Shown: positions 18,827 through 27,756, counted from the stretch's first letter. The stretch is DNA of 64,000 bases from JAWKZG01 sp041396125 (GCA_041396125.1 JAWKZG010000025.1:7453-71452); one strand, 5' to 3'. A program made the numbers and translations. Notes: generated from the letters alone by a model not told the origin.

Positions 18827-18856
18827 CGTATAACAACTTCACCCTTGCAGTGTCAA
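18827..18856 (-). promoter_or_regulatory. sigma-70 promoter of hrcA-grpE-dnaK-dnaJ
   Basis: On the minus strand, TTGACA (18856-18851, perfect -35), an 18-bp spacer and TATACG (18832-18827) place the start site at the edge of the CIRCE dyad, the usual geometry for HrcA repression. No sigma-32 box is needed here. Confidence 0.75.
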
Positions 18857-18953
18857 GCTAAGACAAAGCGTCACAGGTGCTCGCCTTTATTGCATAGTTG
18901 GTCGCGGTATGCAGTAATTGGTACGTTCGATTTATTGGCATAACTAACCCCGA

Positions 18954-19865
18954 ATGAACTATATCTTTAATACTATCGGCTTGATTGGAAAATTCGGCGA
19001 CCCTAGCGTCGCAGCCACACTGGATCAATTAATCAGCTATCTGCGCCGACGTGATCTGAAAATTCTGCTCGATGCCGACACCGCCAAACTCTTGCCGCCA
19101 CGCGGCCTGGATGCCGCCAACCGACGCCAAATCGGACAACAGTGCGATCTGGTTATTGTGGTTGGTGGTGATGGCACGCTACTGAACGCTGCGCGTTCCC
19201 TGGTTGATTTTAAAGCACCCATTCTGGGTGTAAACCTGGGCCGTTTGGGCTTTCTGGCCGACGTTTCACCGGCAGAGCTGGACGGCACCCTGGAGGAAAT
19301 ACTCACCGGCCTCTACCAGGAAGACGAGCGCTCGCTGCTGCACGCCCGTATCGTACGTGATCAGCGCACAATTACCCAGGCCGATGCTCTCAACGATGTC
19401 GTCGTACATAAAAGTGATGTCGCCCGGATGATTGAGGTCAAAGCATTTCTCGATGGCCGTTATATCAGCGCCTACCGGGCTGACGGCCTGATTATTTCAA
19501 CGCCTACCGGTTCCACCGCGTATGCTTTATCCGGCGGCGGCCCGATTTTGCACCCCAGCCTGGAAACCGTTTTACTGGTGCCTATCTGTCCGCATACGCT
19601 GACTCAACGTCCACTCGTCGTCAGCGCCGAAAGCGAGATTGAAATTCTGGTTGCGGAATCCAATACCACGGATATATTGGTCACTTGTGATGGTCAGATC
19701 AGTCTCGAAATTCAACCGGGTGATCGTGTCATCATTCGCAAAAAACGGCGCAAACTACGCCTGATCCATCCGCTGGATCACGATTATTTCCAAATCCTCC
19801 GCGCTAAATTACGCTGGGGTATGCAGCCGGAACATAACAGCGCGCAAGACAGCTCTCAGGACTGA
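18954..19865 (+). CDS. nadK: NAD kinase
   Basis: Phosphorylates NAD to NADP. The 303-residue product carries the diagnostic GGDGT motif at residues 71-75, NLGRLGFL, and the second conserved block SPTG-like ISTPTGSTAYALSGGGP. It is transcribed divergently from hrcA. The nadK-recN order is common in gammaproteobacteria. The recN start lies 32 bp downstream, so the two are likely cotranscribed. Confidence 0.96.
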   Translation: MNYIFNTIGLIGKFGDPSVAATLDQLISYLRRRDLKILLDADTAKLLPPRGLDAANRRQIGQQCDLVIVVGGDGTLLNAARSLVDFKAPILGVNLGRLGFLADVSPAELDGTLEEILTGLYQEDERSLLHARIVRDQRTITQADALNDVVVHKSDVARMIEVKAFLDGRYISAYRADGLIISTPTGSTAYALSGGGPILHPSLETVLLVPICPHTLTQRPLVVSAESEIEILVAESNTTDILVTCDGQISLEIQPGDRVIIRKKRRKLRLIHPLDHDYFQILRAKLRWGMQPEHNSAQDSSQD

Positions 19866-19897
19866 ATTGGCCAACATCTTACAGGAACGCGATAGCC

Positions 19898-21613
19898 ATG
19901 CTCGTTCATCTGCAAATCCGCAATTTTGCCATTATCGATCAGCTGGAGCTGGATTTCGCTGCCGGCATGAGCGCGATAACGGGCGAAACCGGTGCCGGCA
20001 AATCAATTGCAGTGGATGCCTTGAGCCTGTTGCTTGGCGATCGCGCCGATAGCAGTGTAATCCGGCATGGTGCCAAATCCGCCGAGTTATGCGCACTGTT
20101 CGATATCAGCGCTTTGGCACCCGTACAAAAATGGCTGCAGGAACGCGAGCTGATGCCACCCGACGCAACGCCTGACGCCACGGGACTCGAATGCCAGCTG
20201 CGCCGGATCATCAGCGCTAACGGACGCTCGCGCTGTTATATCAACGGCAGCCTGCAACCCTTGGCTTTGCTGCGCGAGCTGGGTGAAGCCCTGGCCGATA
20301 TTCACAGCCAGCACGAGCACCAATCCCTGCTGCGGCGTGACCTGCAACGTCAGTTATTAGACGACTTTGGCGGCCATAGCGAGCAAAGCCGACAAGTCCG
20401 TCAGCACTATAGAATCTGGCAAAATCTGGCCGAGCGTCTACGCTCTCTGGCCGAAGGCGAAGCCGAGCGGGAAGCCCGCAAGGATCTGCTGCGCTATCAG
20501 TTGACCGAACTGCAAGAGCTGGATCTGAGCGAGGACGAACCGGCACAGCTGGCAGAAGAATACCAGCGACTGGCGAACAGTGGTCGCTTGCTCGCGGTGA
20601 CCGAGCAAGCTCTGGATCAACTGTACGATAACGAGCAACATGCCTTGCAAAACCGCCTGAGCCGCATGCAAGGAGAACTGGAAAGCCTGCGGGAACTGGA
20701 CAACCGGCTGCAGCCGATCACCGAGCTACTCAATAATGCGCTGGTGCATATCGAAGAAGCCAGCCACGAGTTGCGCAATTACTGTCAGCATATTGAGCAA
20801 GACCCGGAACGCCTGCATGTCCTGGAAGAACGCCTTAATACCTTGCACCGGCTGGCCCGCAAACATCGCTGTCAGATCGCGGAGTTGCCGCAGCGACAGC
20901 AGAAACTGGAGCACGAGCTGGCCGAGTTGGGCAGCGATGTCTGGGACCGTAACACGCTGGTACAAAAAACTGCCGCCGCAGAAACGGCATACCTTGCAAT
21001 AGCCAAGCGGCTCAGCCAGTTGCGGGCAGCTACCGCGCAACAGCTCAGCCAGCAGGTTACCAGCAGTATGCAAACCCTGGGCATGCAAGGCGGACATTTT
21101 TATGTTGCACTGACCCCGGATCCGCAGCCTTCTTCCCATGGGCTGGAACAGATTGAATTCCAGGTCAGCGCGAACCCAGGCCAGCCGCTGCGAGCGTTGG
21201 CCAAAGTGGCTTCCGGTGGTGAATTATCACGTATCAGTCTGGCATTGCAGGTCATCGCGGCGAACAGCACCCATATACCCACCCTGATTTTCGATGAAGT
21301 CGACAGCGGCATCGGGGGTGGCGTTGCCGAAACTGTCGGACAGTTATTACGCCAGCTCGGCGCACAGCGGCAAATTTTGTGTGTCACCCACCAGCCCCAA
21401 GTCGCAGCACAAGCGCATCATCATCTGCGGGTCAGCAAAAGCACGCGCAACGGCAGTACCACCACCCAGGTCGAACAACTCAGTCAGCGGCAACGGGTGG
21501 AAGAGCTGGCACGCATGCTGGGCGGGCGTAAACTGACCGCCAAAACCCTGGCCCATGCCCGCGAAATGATCCAGCATGCCGCCACACCGGAACAGCCGTC
21601 TAATACGCTCTAG
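19898..21613 (+). CDS. recN: DNA repair protein RecN
   Basis: SMC-like ATPase used in double-strand break repair. The 571-residue product starts MLVHLQIRNFAIID, with Walker A GETGAGKS at residues 29-36, a long central coiled coil (about 150-380), the ABC signature region VASGGELSRISLAL and Walker B TLIFDEVDSGIGG. No LexA box is seen upstream, although recN is SOS-controlled in E. coli. Here it appears to be expressed with nadK. Confidence 0.96.
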   Translation: MLVHLQIRNFAIIDQLELDFAAGMSAITGETGAGKSIAVDALSLLLGDRADSSVIRHGAKSAELCALFDISALAPVQKWLQERELMPPDATPDATGLECQLRRIISANGRSRCYINGSLQPLALLRELGEALADIHSQHEHQSLLRRDLQRQLLDDFGGHSEQSRQVRQHYRIWQNLAERLRSLAEGEAEREARKDLLRYQLTELQELDLSEDEPAQLAEEYQRLANSGRLLAVTEQALDQLYDNEQHALQNRLSRMQGELESLRELDNRLQPITELLNNALVHIEEASHELRNYCQHIEQDPERLHVLEERLNTLHRLARKHRCQIAELPQRQQKLEHELAELGSDVWDRNTLVQKTAAAETAYLAIAKRLSQLRAATAQQLSQQVTSSMQTLGMQGGHFYVALTPDPQPSSHGLEQIEFQVSANPGQPLRALAKVASGGELSRISLALQVIAANSTHIPTLIFDEVDSGIGGGVAETVGQLLRQLGAQRQILCVTHQPQVAAQAHHHLRVSKSTRNGSTTTQVEQLSQRQRVEELARMLGGRKLTAKTLAHAREMIQHAATPEQPSNTL

Positions 21614-21856
21614 CCTGCTGCCGTGAAGGGATTTTCTGCTGCGTTTTTTTGTTGGGCTTTTTTCAATCGAAAAAGAATAGATTAATATTCACCCCGCGCC
21701 TTTAGCGACGAGCAGTGGATTAATGGCTGTCAAGCCCCGCTGCACATGTCCCCAAACTTACGCAGCTGCCGGCTAAACAGCTGCTATGAAACAACAATTC
21801 AGTGTGGCTGATTTTGCGCTATCATTGCCGCGCTTGATAACTACGACGGATACCCC

Positions 21857-22351
21857 ATGCAGCGAACTATTGCCACTATTTTTGCCATTCTCACAGCGAT
21901 GACAGTGACGGCCTGTTCGTCCATTACGCCTAACTTCTACAAACTGGATATGCGCCAGGGCAACGTGCTGGAACCGGAAAAAGTTGCACAATTACAGCCA
22001 GGCATGAGTAAACGGCAAGTGCAAAACATACTCGGCTCACCGCTGTTGACGGATCCGTTTCACCAGGATCGGTGGGACTATATCTATGCATTTTATCCGC
22101 GCGGTAACCGCGAAAAAGGTGAAGAACGCCACTTGATCCTGCATTTTCAGGGTGAAACCCTGGCCCGTATTGACGGCATGGACACTATTCCCCCGCCTTC
22201 AACTCCGGCCCCGGCCCCGACTGGCACCAGTACAGCGGAGCAAGCGCAGCAACCTTCGTTTTTCCAGTTCAGCCCGCCGGACACGCTGTCTGATGCCAGC
22301 CTCTCAGAAGAAACAGACGCCCAAAATCAGGTTCAGAATCAGACTCAGTAA
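21857..22351 (+). CDS. bamE: Outer membrane assembly lipoprotein BamE (SmpA/OmlA)
   Basis: Lipoprotein subunit of the BAM complex that inserts outer-membrane proteins. The N-terminus is a lipoprotein signal with lipobox VTAC (Cys20). The SmpA/OmlA domain covers about residues 30-110 with LQPGMSKRQVQNILGSPL, WDYIYAF and LILHF. The 164-residue length exceeds the usual core because of a Pro/Ala/Thr- and Gln/Asn-rich tail after residue 110. It is convergent with rnfH. Confidence 0.92.
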   Translation: MQRTIATIFAILTAMTVTACSSITPNFYKLDMRQGNVLEPEKVAQLQPGMSKRQVQNILGSPLLTDPFHQDRWDYIYAFYPRGNREKGEERHLILHFQGETLARIDGMDTIPPPSTPAPAPTGTSTAEQAQQPSFFQFSPPDTLSDASLSEETDAQNQVQNQTQ

Positions 22352-22373
22352 CAGCCAGCGCACTTAGTACTTC

Positions 22374-22700
22374 TCAACCGGAAACGCGAAGGTTCTTTTT
22401 TGCTTTCTTGACTGCCCGCAAACGCCGGGCTTCTTTCGGATCAATCAGCAGCGGACGATAGATTTCAATCCGGTCACCGTCATTCAGGCTATCCTCCAGG
22501 CTGCACAGGCGGCTGAAGATGCCCACCCGATTATGCGCCAGATCAATCTCGGGGCATTGCGCCAACAGCCCCGATGCGGCAATCGCCTGCGCGACACTAC
22601 TGCCAGCCGCCAACTGCAGAGTAACTGTCAGCTGACGTTCTGGACGGGCATATACCAGCTCAACCCTGATCATGCCCGCGCAAGTGCTATCAGCGTCCAT
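22374..22700 (-). CDS. rnfH: RnfH family ubiquitin-like protein
   Basis: Small beta-grasp protein of the RnfH/UPF0125 family; its role remains unclear. The product contains IRVELVYARPERQ, LAHNRVGIFSRL and DGDRIEIYRPLLIDPKEARR, matching the family closely. Start is uncertain: ATG 22700 overlaps the ratA end by 11 bases and gives 108 residues, while ATG 22673 would give 99. It is coupled to ratA as in many gammaproteobacteria. Confidence 0.88.
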   Translation of the reverse strand: MDADSTCAGMIRVELVYARPERQLTVTLQLAAGSSVAQAIAASGLLAQCPEIDLAHNRVGIFSRLCSLEDSLNDGDRIEIYRPLLIDPKEARRLRAVKKAKKNLRVSG

Positions 22701-23124
22701 ACAATTGAGTTGCCCGCCGAGAAAATGAATCAACCATGGTATCTGCAATATGGTGAAAAACCGGCCCGACCGCCAGTTTCAGCACCCGGCTGGAAAATTC
22801 AAAATCCAGCTCCAGGCTGACTTTGCACGCCTGCTCGTCCAGGGCCTGAAAAATCCAGGCACCTTCCAGTTTACGAAATGGACCATCAACCAGCTGCAAT
22901 TCAATCCGCTCAAAGGGATAGCGCCGGTTACACGTCGTGAAGGCCTTGTGTACCGCCCCCTTGGCCATGACAATTGTCGCCTTGACGATCTGGTCTCCGC
23001 GTTCAAGCACAGTGGCCGAGCGGCACCACGGTAAAAACTGCGGATAATTTTCAATTGCATCAACCAGCTCGAACATCTGCGCCGCCGAGTAGGATACCAA
23101 TGCGCTTTTGCGAACTGTCGTCAT
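22690..23124 (-). CDS. ratA: Ribosome association toxin RatA (START-like / coenzyme Q-binding fold)
   Basis: 144-residue protein of the START/Coq10-like family. In E. coli RatA binds 50S subunits and blocks 70S formation; other members act as CoQ-binding proteins. Motifs include ENYPQFLPWC near residue 27, PFERIELQLVDGPFRKLEG and the C-terminal SFSRRATQLYG. It lies beside smpB (divergent) and rnfH (overlapping), the classical arrangement. The toxin label is from the family and is not shown here. Confidence 0.9.
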   Translation of the reverse strand: MTTVRKSALVSYSAAQMFELVDAIENYPQFLPWCRSATVLERGDQIVKATIVMAKGAVHKAFTTCNRRYPFERIELQLVDGPFRKLEGAWIFQALDEQACKVSLELDFEFSSRVLKLAVGPVFHHIADTMVDSFSRRATQLYGR

Positions 23125-23231
23125 CCATCACCATCCATTACAATCTTGAAGTTGCCGCGAAAAGCGCGCATTGTGGTCAAAAATAGCATCCGACTCAAGT
23201 CAAGCACTGTTTAGTTACTGCCTGCATGCCC

Positions 23232-23237
23232 TATAAT
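23232..23237 (+). promoter_or_regulatory. Perfect -10 box just before smpB
   Basis: TATAAT followed by GCGCCGCC lies only 8 bp before the smpB ATG, so transcription would start at or within 2 bases of the ATG. No Shine-Dalgarno sequence precedes the ATG. This suggests a leaderless or nearly leaderless smpB mRNA. No good -35 box is visible. Confidence 0.5.
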
Positions 23238-23245
23238 GCGCCGCC

Positions 23246-23722
23246 ATGAGTAAAGCCAAAACTACCCCATCACCATCAATTGCCCGCAATAAACAAGCGT
23301 TTCACGAGTATTTTATCGAAGAACGCTTTGAAGCTGGCTTGTCGCTGCAAGGCTGGGAGGTTAAAAGCCTGCGCGCCGGTCGCGTCCAGCTCAAGGAAAG
23401 CTATGTCACTCTGGATGAGGGTGAAGCTTTTCTGTTCGGCTGCCATATTTCGCCGCTCAACTCAGCCTCGACCCATGTCAACCCCGATCCTACACGCACC
23501 CGACGGCTGCTGCTGCACCGTGAGGAAATCAACAAACTGATCGGTGCGGTCGAGCGCAAAGGCTATACCCTGGTTCCACTGGCACTATACTGGAAACGCG
23601 GCCGAGCCAAACTGGAGATCGGGCTGGCCAAAGGCAAAAAAGCTTTCGACAAGCGCGCCACCGAAAAAGACCGAGACTGGCAGCGCGATAAACAGCGGCT
23701 GCTGCGCGAACGCAATCGCTGA
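23246..23722 (+). CDS. smpB: SsrA-binding protein SmpB
   Basis: Binds tmRNA and brings it to stalled ribosomes for trans-translation. The 158-residue product has the OB-fold core with ARNKQAFHEYFIEERFEAGL, GWEVKSLRAGRVQLKESYV and the C-terminal basic tail DKRATEKDRDWQRDKQR. The ATG has no ribosome-binding site and lies 8 bp after a TATAAT box. It sits 71 bp upstream of ssrA, its functional partner. Confidence 0.96.
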   Translation: MSKAKTTPSPSIARNKQAFHEYFIEERFEAGLSLQGWEVKSLRAGRVQLKESYVTLDEGEAFLFGCHISPLNSASTHVNPDPTRTRRLLLHREEINKLIGAVERKGYTLVPLALYWKRGRAKLEIGLAKGKKAFDKRATEKDRDWQRDKQRLLRERNR

Positions 23723-23740
23723 TTTTTTTTGCTGCAGCAC

Positions 23741-23769
23741 TTGTAATTGAGCGACAGAGCCCCTACATT
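23741..23769 (+). promoter_or_regulatory. Candidate promoter of ssrA
   Basis: TTGTAA, a 17-bp spacer and TACATT, each 4 of 6 consensus bases, lie 25 bp before the mature tmRNA 5' end. This leaves a short leader to be removed by RNase P. Confidence 0.45.
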
Positions 23770-23793
23770 ATTGGTGATCGAGAAACATCTTAA

Positions 23794-24151
23794 GGGGGCG
23801 ACCCGGCTTCGACGCGGGTAGCAAAACCGGAGGTGCATGCCGAGGATGCAGCTAGCCTCGTAAATAATGCTGTAAACTATTAGTTGCCAACGACGACAAC
23901 TACGCTCTGGCCGCCTAATTAGGCCAGCCTTTGGCCGGAACTTTCTTGTGAGGTCCGATTTGCCAGGGGTCATCTCAACACAAGATCGCGACCATCATTG
24001 CCTGCGCTGATGGCGCTAAAACTTAGCAGGACAGCCAAACAAGACCCTGCCCGTCGGGTTTTGCCTTGGTTAAATTAATGACGGTGCTAAGCATGTAGTA
24101 CCAAGGGCGGAGAGCTTGCGGACGGGGGTTCGATTCCCCCCGCCTCCACCA
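23794..24151 (+). ncRNA. ssrA: Transfer-messenger RNA (tmRNA)
   Basis: 358-nt one-piece tmRNA. The tRNA-like ends pair GGGGGCG (23794-23800) with CGCCTCC, followed by ACCA with encoded CCA. The T arm GGGTTCGATTCCC is present. The tag reading frame starts at the resume codon GCC 23886 and encodes ANDDNYALAA before TAA at 23916. The YALAA end is the ClpXP degron. It lies next to smpB and is followed by a strong terminator. Confidence 0.97.
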
Positions 24152-24180
24152 TATTCAAGGCCTGGCAAAGCTTGCCAGAT

Positions 24181-24217
24181 AAAAAACCCGCACAGTATTT
24201 GACTGTGCGGGTTTTTT
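24181..24217. terminator. Bidirectional intrinsic terminator between ssrA and uraA
   Basis: Perfect 10-bp stem CCCGCACAGT / ACTGTGCGGG with the 5-nt loop ATTTG, flanked by six A and six T. It works on both strands and ends both the ssrA transcript and the convergent uraA transcript, whose stop is at 24248. Confidence 0.93.
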
Positions 24218-24247
24218 ATTGCCTTTTTCGCGTCGTCCTGTGGTTGC

Positions 24248-25513
24248 TTACTGGAGGTCGGAACGCTCTTCTGACCGGCCCTGTGGCAGTATCAAATTCA
24301 GGATCACGCCGATCATCGCGGCCAGACCGATGCCGGACATGCTGAATTCAGCTGTGCCGATACTTAATCCGCCGATGCCGCAAACGATCATGATCGAGCC
24401 GATAGCCAGATTACGCGGTTCCATAATAGCGTCACCCAGTTTAACGGTGGATTTTATACCGATAACAGCAATTGCACCGAACAGCAGAATTAAAATCCCC
24501 CCCATAACCGGCACCGGAATGGTCTGCAGGATAGCCCCGAGCTTAGCCACAAAAGCCAGTACGATGGCGGTCAGCGCGGCCCATGTCATCACTGACGGGT
24601 TAAAGGCTTTGGTCAGGGCAACCGCACCGGTGACTTCGGAATAGGTTGTATTCGGCGGTCCACCCAGCCCAGCTGCCAGCGCCGTCGCCAGACCATCGCC
24701 CAGCAGAGTACGATGAACACCGGGTTTTTGCAGGTAATCCCGTCCGGTCACTCCGCTGATGGCCAGCATATCGCCGAAATGTTCAATCGCCGGTGCGATA
24801 GCAACCGGCAGCATATACAGCACCGCTGCGGTGTTCCATTCCGGGTAGACAAAATCAGGAACCGCAAACCAGGCGGCATTATTCACCGGAGTGAAATCAA
24901 CCAGGCCCAATACCAGCGCAGCAAGATACCCAACCACCACACCGCACAGAATCGGCACGATCCGTAAAAAGCCTTTGCCTAGCAGGGTGGTCAGCACGGT
25001 CACGCCAAGTGCGATGGCCGAGACGATAACCGCCTGCGTTTGCGGCACCAGTTGCAACGCACCATCACCACTTTTCCCCAGTGCCATATTCACAGCAACT
25101 GGTGCCAGAATCAGACCAATAATCAGGATAACCGGCCCGACCACAATCGGCGGAAATAACCGGTGCAAGACACCGACCCCGCGCAGTTTAACCAATGCAC
25201 TCAGAGCAACATAAACCAGTCCGGCAGCCGCCAGACCGCCCAGAGTTGACGCCATGCCCCAGGTTTGCACGCCATAAATAATAGGCGCGATAAACGCAAA
25301 CGACGACGCCAGAAAAATCGGCACTTTGCCGCCGGTGATAAGCTGAAACAACAATGTACCGATACCCGCAGTGAACAGCGCCACATTCGGATCCAGCCCG
25401 GTCAGTAAGGGCACCAGCACAAGAGCACCAAAGGCGACAAACAGCATTTGCATGCCAACCAGGGTATGGCCAATGCTGAAACGATAATCGAGAGAAGAAA
25501 TTGATGAGGACAT
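24248..25513 (-). CDS. uraA: Uracil permease (NCS2 / UraA family)
   Basis: Proton-coupled uracil importer in the inner membrane. The 421-residue product is strongly hydrophobic with about 14 helices. Family motifs include AIAPAIEHFGD (substrate-binding Glu region), GLGGPPNTTYSEVTG with the second Glu, and FASSFAF-like LASSFAFIAPI. AAGG precedes the ATG. It lies 47 bp downstream of the OsmC-family gene on the same strand. No UMP or purine-type riboswitch is evident. A xanthine/uric-acid member is possible, but the motif form fits uracil. Confidence 0.87.
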   Translation of the reverse strand: MSSSISSLDYRFSIGHTLVGMQMLFVAFGALVLVPLLTGLDPNVALFTAGIGTLLFQLITGGKVPIFLASSFAFIAPIIYGVQTWGMASTLGGLAAAGLVYVALSALVKLRGVGVLHRLFPPIVVGPVILIIGLILAPVAVNMALGKSGDGALQLVPQTQAVIVSAIALGVTVLTTLLGKGFLRIVPILCGVVVGYLAALVLGLVDFTPVNNAAWFAVPDFVYPEWNTAAVLYMLPVAIAPAIEHFGDMLAISGVTGRDYLQKPGVHRTLLGDGLATALAAGLGGPPNTTYSEVTGAVALTKAFNPSVMTWAALTAIVLAFVAKLGAILQTIPVPVMGGILILLFGAIAVIGIKSTVKLGDAIMEPRNLAIGSIMIVCGIGGLSIGTAEFSMSGIGLAAMIGVILNLILPQGRSEERSDLQ

Positions 25514-25560
25514 GACGAAACCTTAATCTTTTATTGTGATTCTGGAGTAGTAGAGCTGCT

Positions 25561-26016
25561 TCAGGAGGAGGCGGACATGTCCACCAGGCAGGTTTTTATC
25601 GAAATTTCCGATTGCAAGGTTCTGTGTACCGGACATTTATCGGCAATTTCCAGTAACTTTTCCCGCTGTTCCGGCGTCAAGTTACCATGCAGCTCAATGC
25701 GCCGCTCGATGCGATCAACCCGACCGGTTTCGGTTTCACATTCGGCACAGTCCTGGGCGTGGATTTTGCTGTGTGTCAGGTGCACAATGACCTGTTCCAG
25801 CGGCCATTGTTTACGGCTGGCATACATCCGGATGGTCATCGAGGTGCACGAGCCCAGCCCTGCCAGCAGGAAATCATACGGCGAAGGCCCCAGATCCTTG
25901 CCGCCGTAACTTTCCGGCTCGTCGGCGGTCAATTGATGACGACCGGTCTGAATAGTCTGGGAATACGCGGACTGACCTGATTCACTGACGCTAACTAAAA
26001 TGGGTACTGATGACAT
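25561..26016 (-). CDS. OsmC family protein
   Basis: 151-residue OsmC/Ohr-type protein, usually a thiol-dependent peroxidase or a related YhfA-like protein. The two redox cysteines are in AGLGSCTSMTIRMYA (about residue 57) and ADKCPVHRTL (about 130). The intact Cys pair supports peroxide reduction, but the family also has members of unknown role. CAGGAG precedes the ATG. It is divergent from ccmC and upstream of uraA. Confidence 0.82.
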   Translation of the reverse strand: MSSVPILVSVSESGQSAYSQTIQTGRHQLTADEPESYGGKDLGPSPYDFLLAGLGSCTSMTIRMYASRKQWPLEQVIVHLTHSKIHAQDCAECETETGRVDRIERRIELHGNLTPEQREKLLEIADKCPVHRTLQSEISIKTCLVDMSASS

Positions 26017-26160
26017 ACGGAAACTCCTGATAGTCGGTTGCTCAGGCGCCGAGTATCGTTGCCAGCGGATTACTTATCAAGTCCTGCCCTAAAGCCTGCT
26101 TGGGGCGCATGAATATGCCATAATCAACCCGTTTCATTAACTGCCTGAATAAACCTGATC

Positions 26161-26961
26161 ATGAGCCAATCGGCAAGCTCCAGCGACAAAAAAACACGCA
26201 GCAAGCGCTTCAAGCTGCCCCTGTTAATCTACCAGCTCGCCTCACCGCCCTTGTTTTACAAGCTGAGCGGCAAGGCTTTGCCCTGGATTACAGGGCTGGC
26301 TTTGATACTGTTCGCTGTAGGTCTGGTGTGGGGACTGGCCTTTGCCCCGGCGGATTATCAACAGGGCGACAGTTTTCGCATCATCTATATTCATGTCCCT
26401 GCGGCTGCTTTTTCCATGGGTGCCTATGTTGCGATGGCGGTCACAGGCGCTATCGGCCTGATCTGGCGTATTAAACTGGCTGCACTGGTGTCCAAAAACT
26501 GTGCACCCATTGGTGCCGCTTTTACCTTTCTGGCGCTGGCTACCGGTTCATTGTGGGGTAAACCCATGTGGGGAACCTGGTGGATTTGGGATGCCCGGCT
26601 AACCTCGGAACTTATTCTGCTGTTTCTCTATCTAGGCTATATGGCACTGCAGGAAGCTATTGAAGACCGTGAAACCGCTTCCAAAGCAGCCGCTGTACTG
26701 GCTCTGGTCGGGGTGGTGAATATCCCTATCATTCATTATTCGGTCGAATGGTGGTACACCCTGCACCAGGGCGCCACCCTTTTTAAATTCGATAAACCGG
26801 CCATTGCGTCCGAGATGCTCTGGCCTTTACTGATTATGCTGGCCGCGTTTTTAGCGCTGTTTATCAGCAATGTACTGATGCGTACCCGCAATGATGTGCT
26901 GGCGCAGCAGCTGGAACAGCAAGCCATGAACCAGAACAGAGCATCGCTCTCAGGAGTCTGA
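26161..26961 (+). CDS. ccmC: Haem exporter / haem-handling protein CcmC
   Basis: Integral membrane protein that transfers haem to CcmE during cytochrome c maturation. The 266-residue product has about six helices, the tryptophan-rich WWD motif in MWGTWWIWDARLTSEL, and conserved His in YIHVPAAAFSMG. The N-terminus is extended and basic (SSSDKKTRSKRFK). It is the first gene of a ccmC-D-E-F-G-H-I-A-B run, with ccmA and ccmB at the far end rather than at the front. Confidence 0.96.
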   Translation: MSQSASSSDKKTRSKRFKLPLLIYQLASPPLFYKLSGKALPWITGLALILFAVGLVWGLAFAPADYQQGDSFRIIYIHVPAAAFSMGAYVAMAVTGAIGLIWRIKLAALVSKNCAPIGAAFTFLALATGSLWGKPMWGTWWIWDARLTSELILLFLYLGYMALQEAIEDRETASKAAAVLALVGVVNIPIIHYSVEWWYTLHQGATLFKFDKPAIASEMLWPLLIMLAAFLALFISNVLMRTRNDVLAQQLEQQAMNQNRASLSGV

Positions 26962-26966
26962 CACAG

Positions 26967-27161
26967 ATGAGCTTCGACAGCTGGTACGCTTTTTTTGCGA
27001 TGGGCGGTTATGCCTTTTATGTCTGGGCATCGCTTGGCCTGACCTTGCTGGTGCTGGGCTATATCATGTTAGGTCCGGTCTTGCGCCACCGCCAGCTACT
27101 GCGTCTGCAGGCACGCATGGAACGGCGTGCAGAGCGACCCGGCCTCGCCGCACGCTCCTAA
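26967..27161 (+). CDS. ccmD: Haem exporter protein CcmD
   Basis: 64-residue single-span protein that stabilises the CcmABC-CcmE haem release complex. It starts MSFDSWYAFFAMGGYAFYVW, with one helix followed by a basic cytoplasmic tail (RMERRAERPG), typical of CcmD. It lies 5 bp after ccmC. Confidence 0.9.
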   Translation: MSFDSWYAFFAMGGYAFYVWASLGLTLLVLGYIMLGPVLRHRQLLRLQARMERRAERPGLAARS

Positions 27162-27192
27162 AACCCGAGTATTTAACTTTGGACTCAATATC

Positions 27193-27637
27193 ATGAAAGC
27201 GAAGCGTAAACGCCGTTTATTAATCGTGCTGAGCATTCTGGCAGGCGTTGGCGTTGCGGTCAGTTTGACCGTGTATGCACTGCGCCAGAATATCAACCTG
27301 TTCTATGCACCCAGCCAGATCGCGGCCGGCGAAGCGCCACTGGATCGCACCATCCGCATCGGTGGTCTGGTCCTGCCCGGCAGCGTCAAACGCGACCCTA
27401 ACAGTCTGCGAGTTGAATTTGATCTGACTGACAATCTCGAAACCGTTAAAGTCCATTTTCAAGGCATTTTGCCGGGTCGTACCTGATGAAGGTCAGGGCA
27501 TCGTTGCCCGTGCGGCGCATTGCGTGACGTCATCGTGCAGGCCGAGAAGTGCTGGCCAAACACGATAGCGCCCACAGCGCCCGAAGTGGCGAAAGCCCTG
27601 CAACAAGCCGGTGTGCCACTATTGGAAGCAAGGCTAA
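27193..27637 (+). CDS. ccmE: Cytochrome c-type biogenesis protein CcmE, C-terminus broken by frameshifts
   Basis: Periplasmic haem chaperone anchored by one N-terminal helix (MKAKRKRRLLIVLSIL). The first 98 residues read cleanly through IGGLVLPGSV and VHFQGILPGRT. Beyond 27480 the family sequence continues only by switching frame about five times: DEGQGIVAR, LRDVIVQAE, EVLAKHD, APEVAKALQQAG, YWKQG and a stop at 27635. The corrected length would be about 148 residues, normal for CcmE. The haem-binding His is in LAKHD; the Tyr normally four residues later reads as His here, but the frame is uncertain. Either a bad sequence patch or decay. Confidence 0.8.
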
Positions 27638-27756
27638 TAGCGCTGGGCATTACGTATGGTTTTCATCCAGCCAGTCCCAGTTTTTTTGCTATCTATAGCG
27701 CCTGGCTTACTGGTTCTGTCAGGGCGCGCAAGCGCCTGATCGCCCACTGGAATATT

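Noticed and set aside
19866..19897. LexA box before recN
   Set aside because: CTG and CAG are present but spaced 17 bases apart instead of 10.
24219..24644. Plus-strand reading frame opposite uraA
   Set aside because: It is antisense to a conserved membrane protein gene and starts just after a bidirectional terminator.
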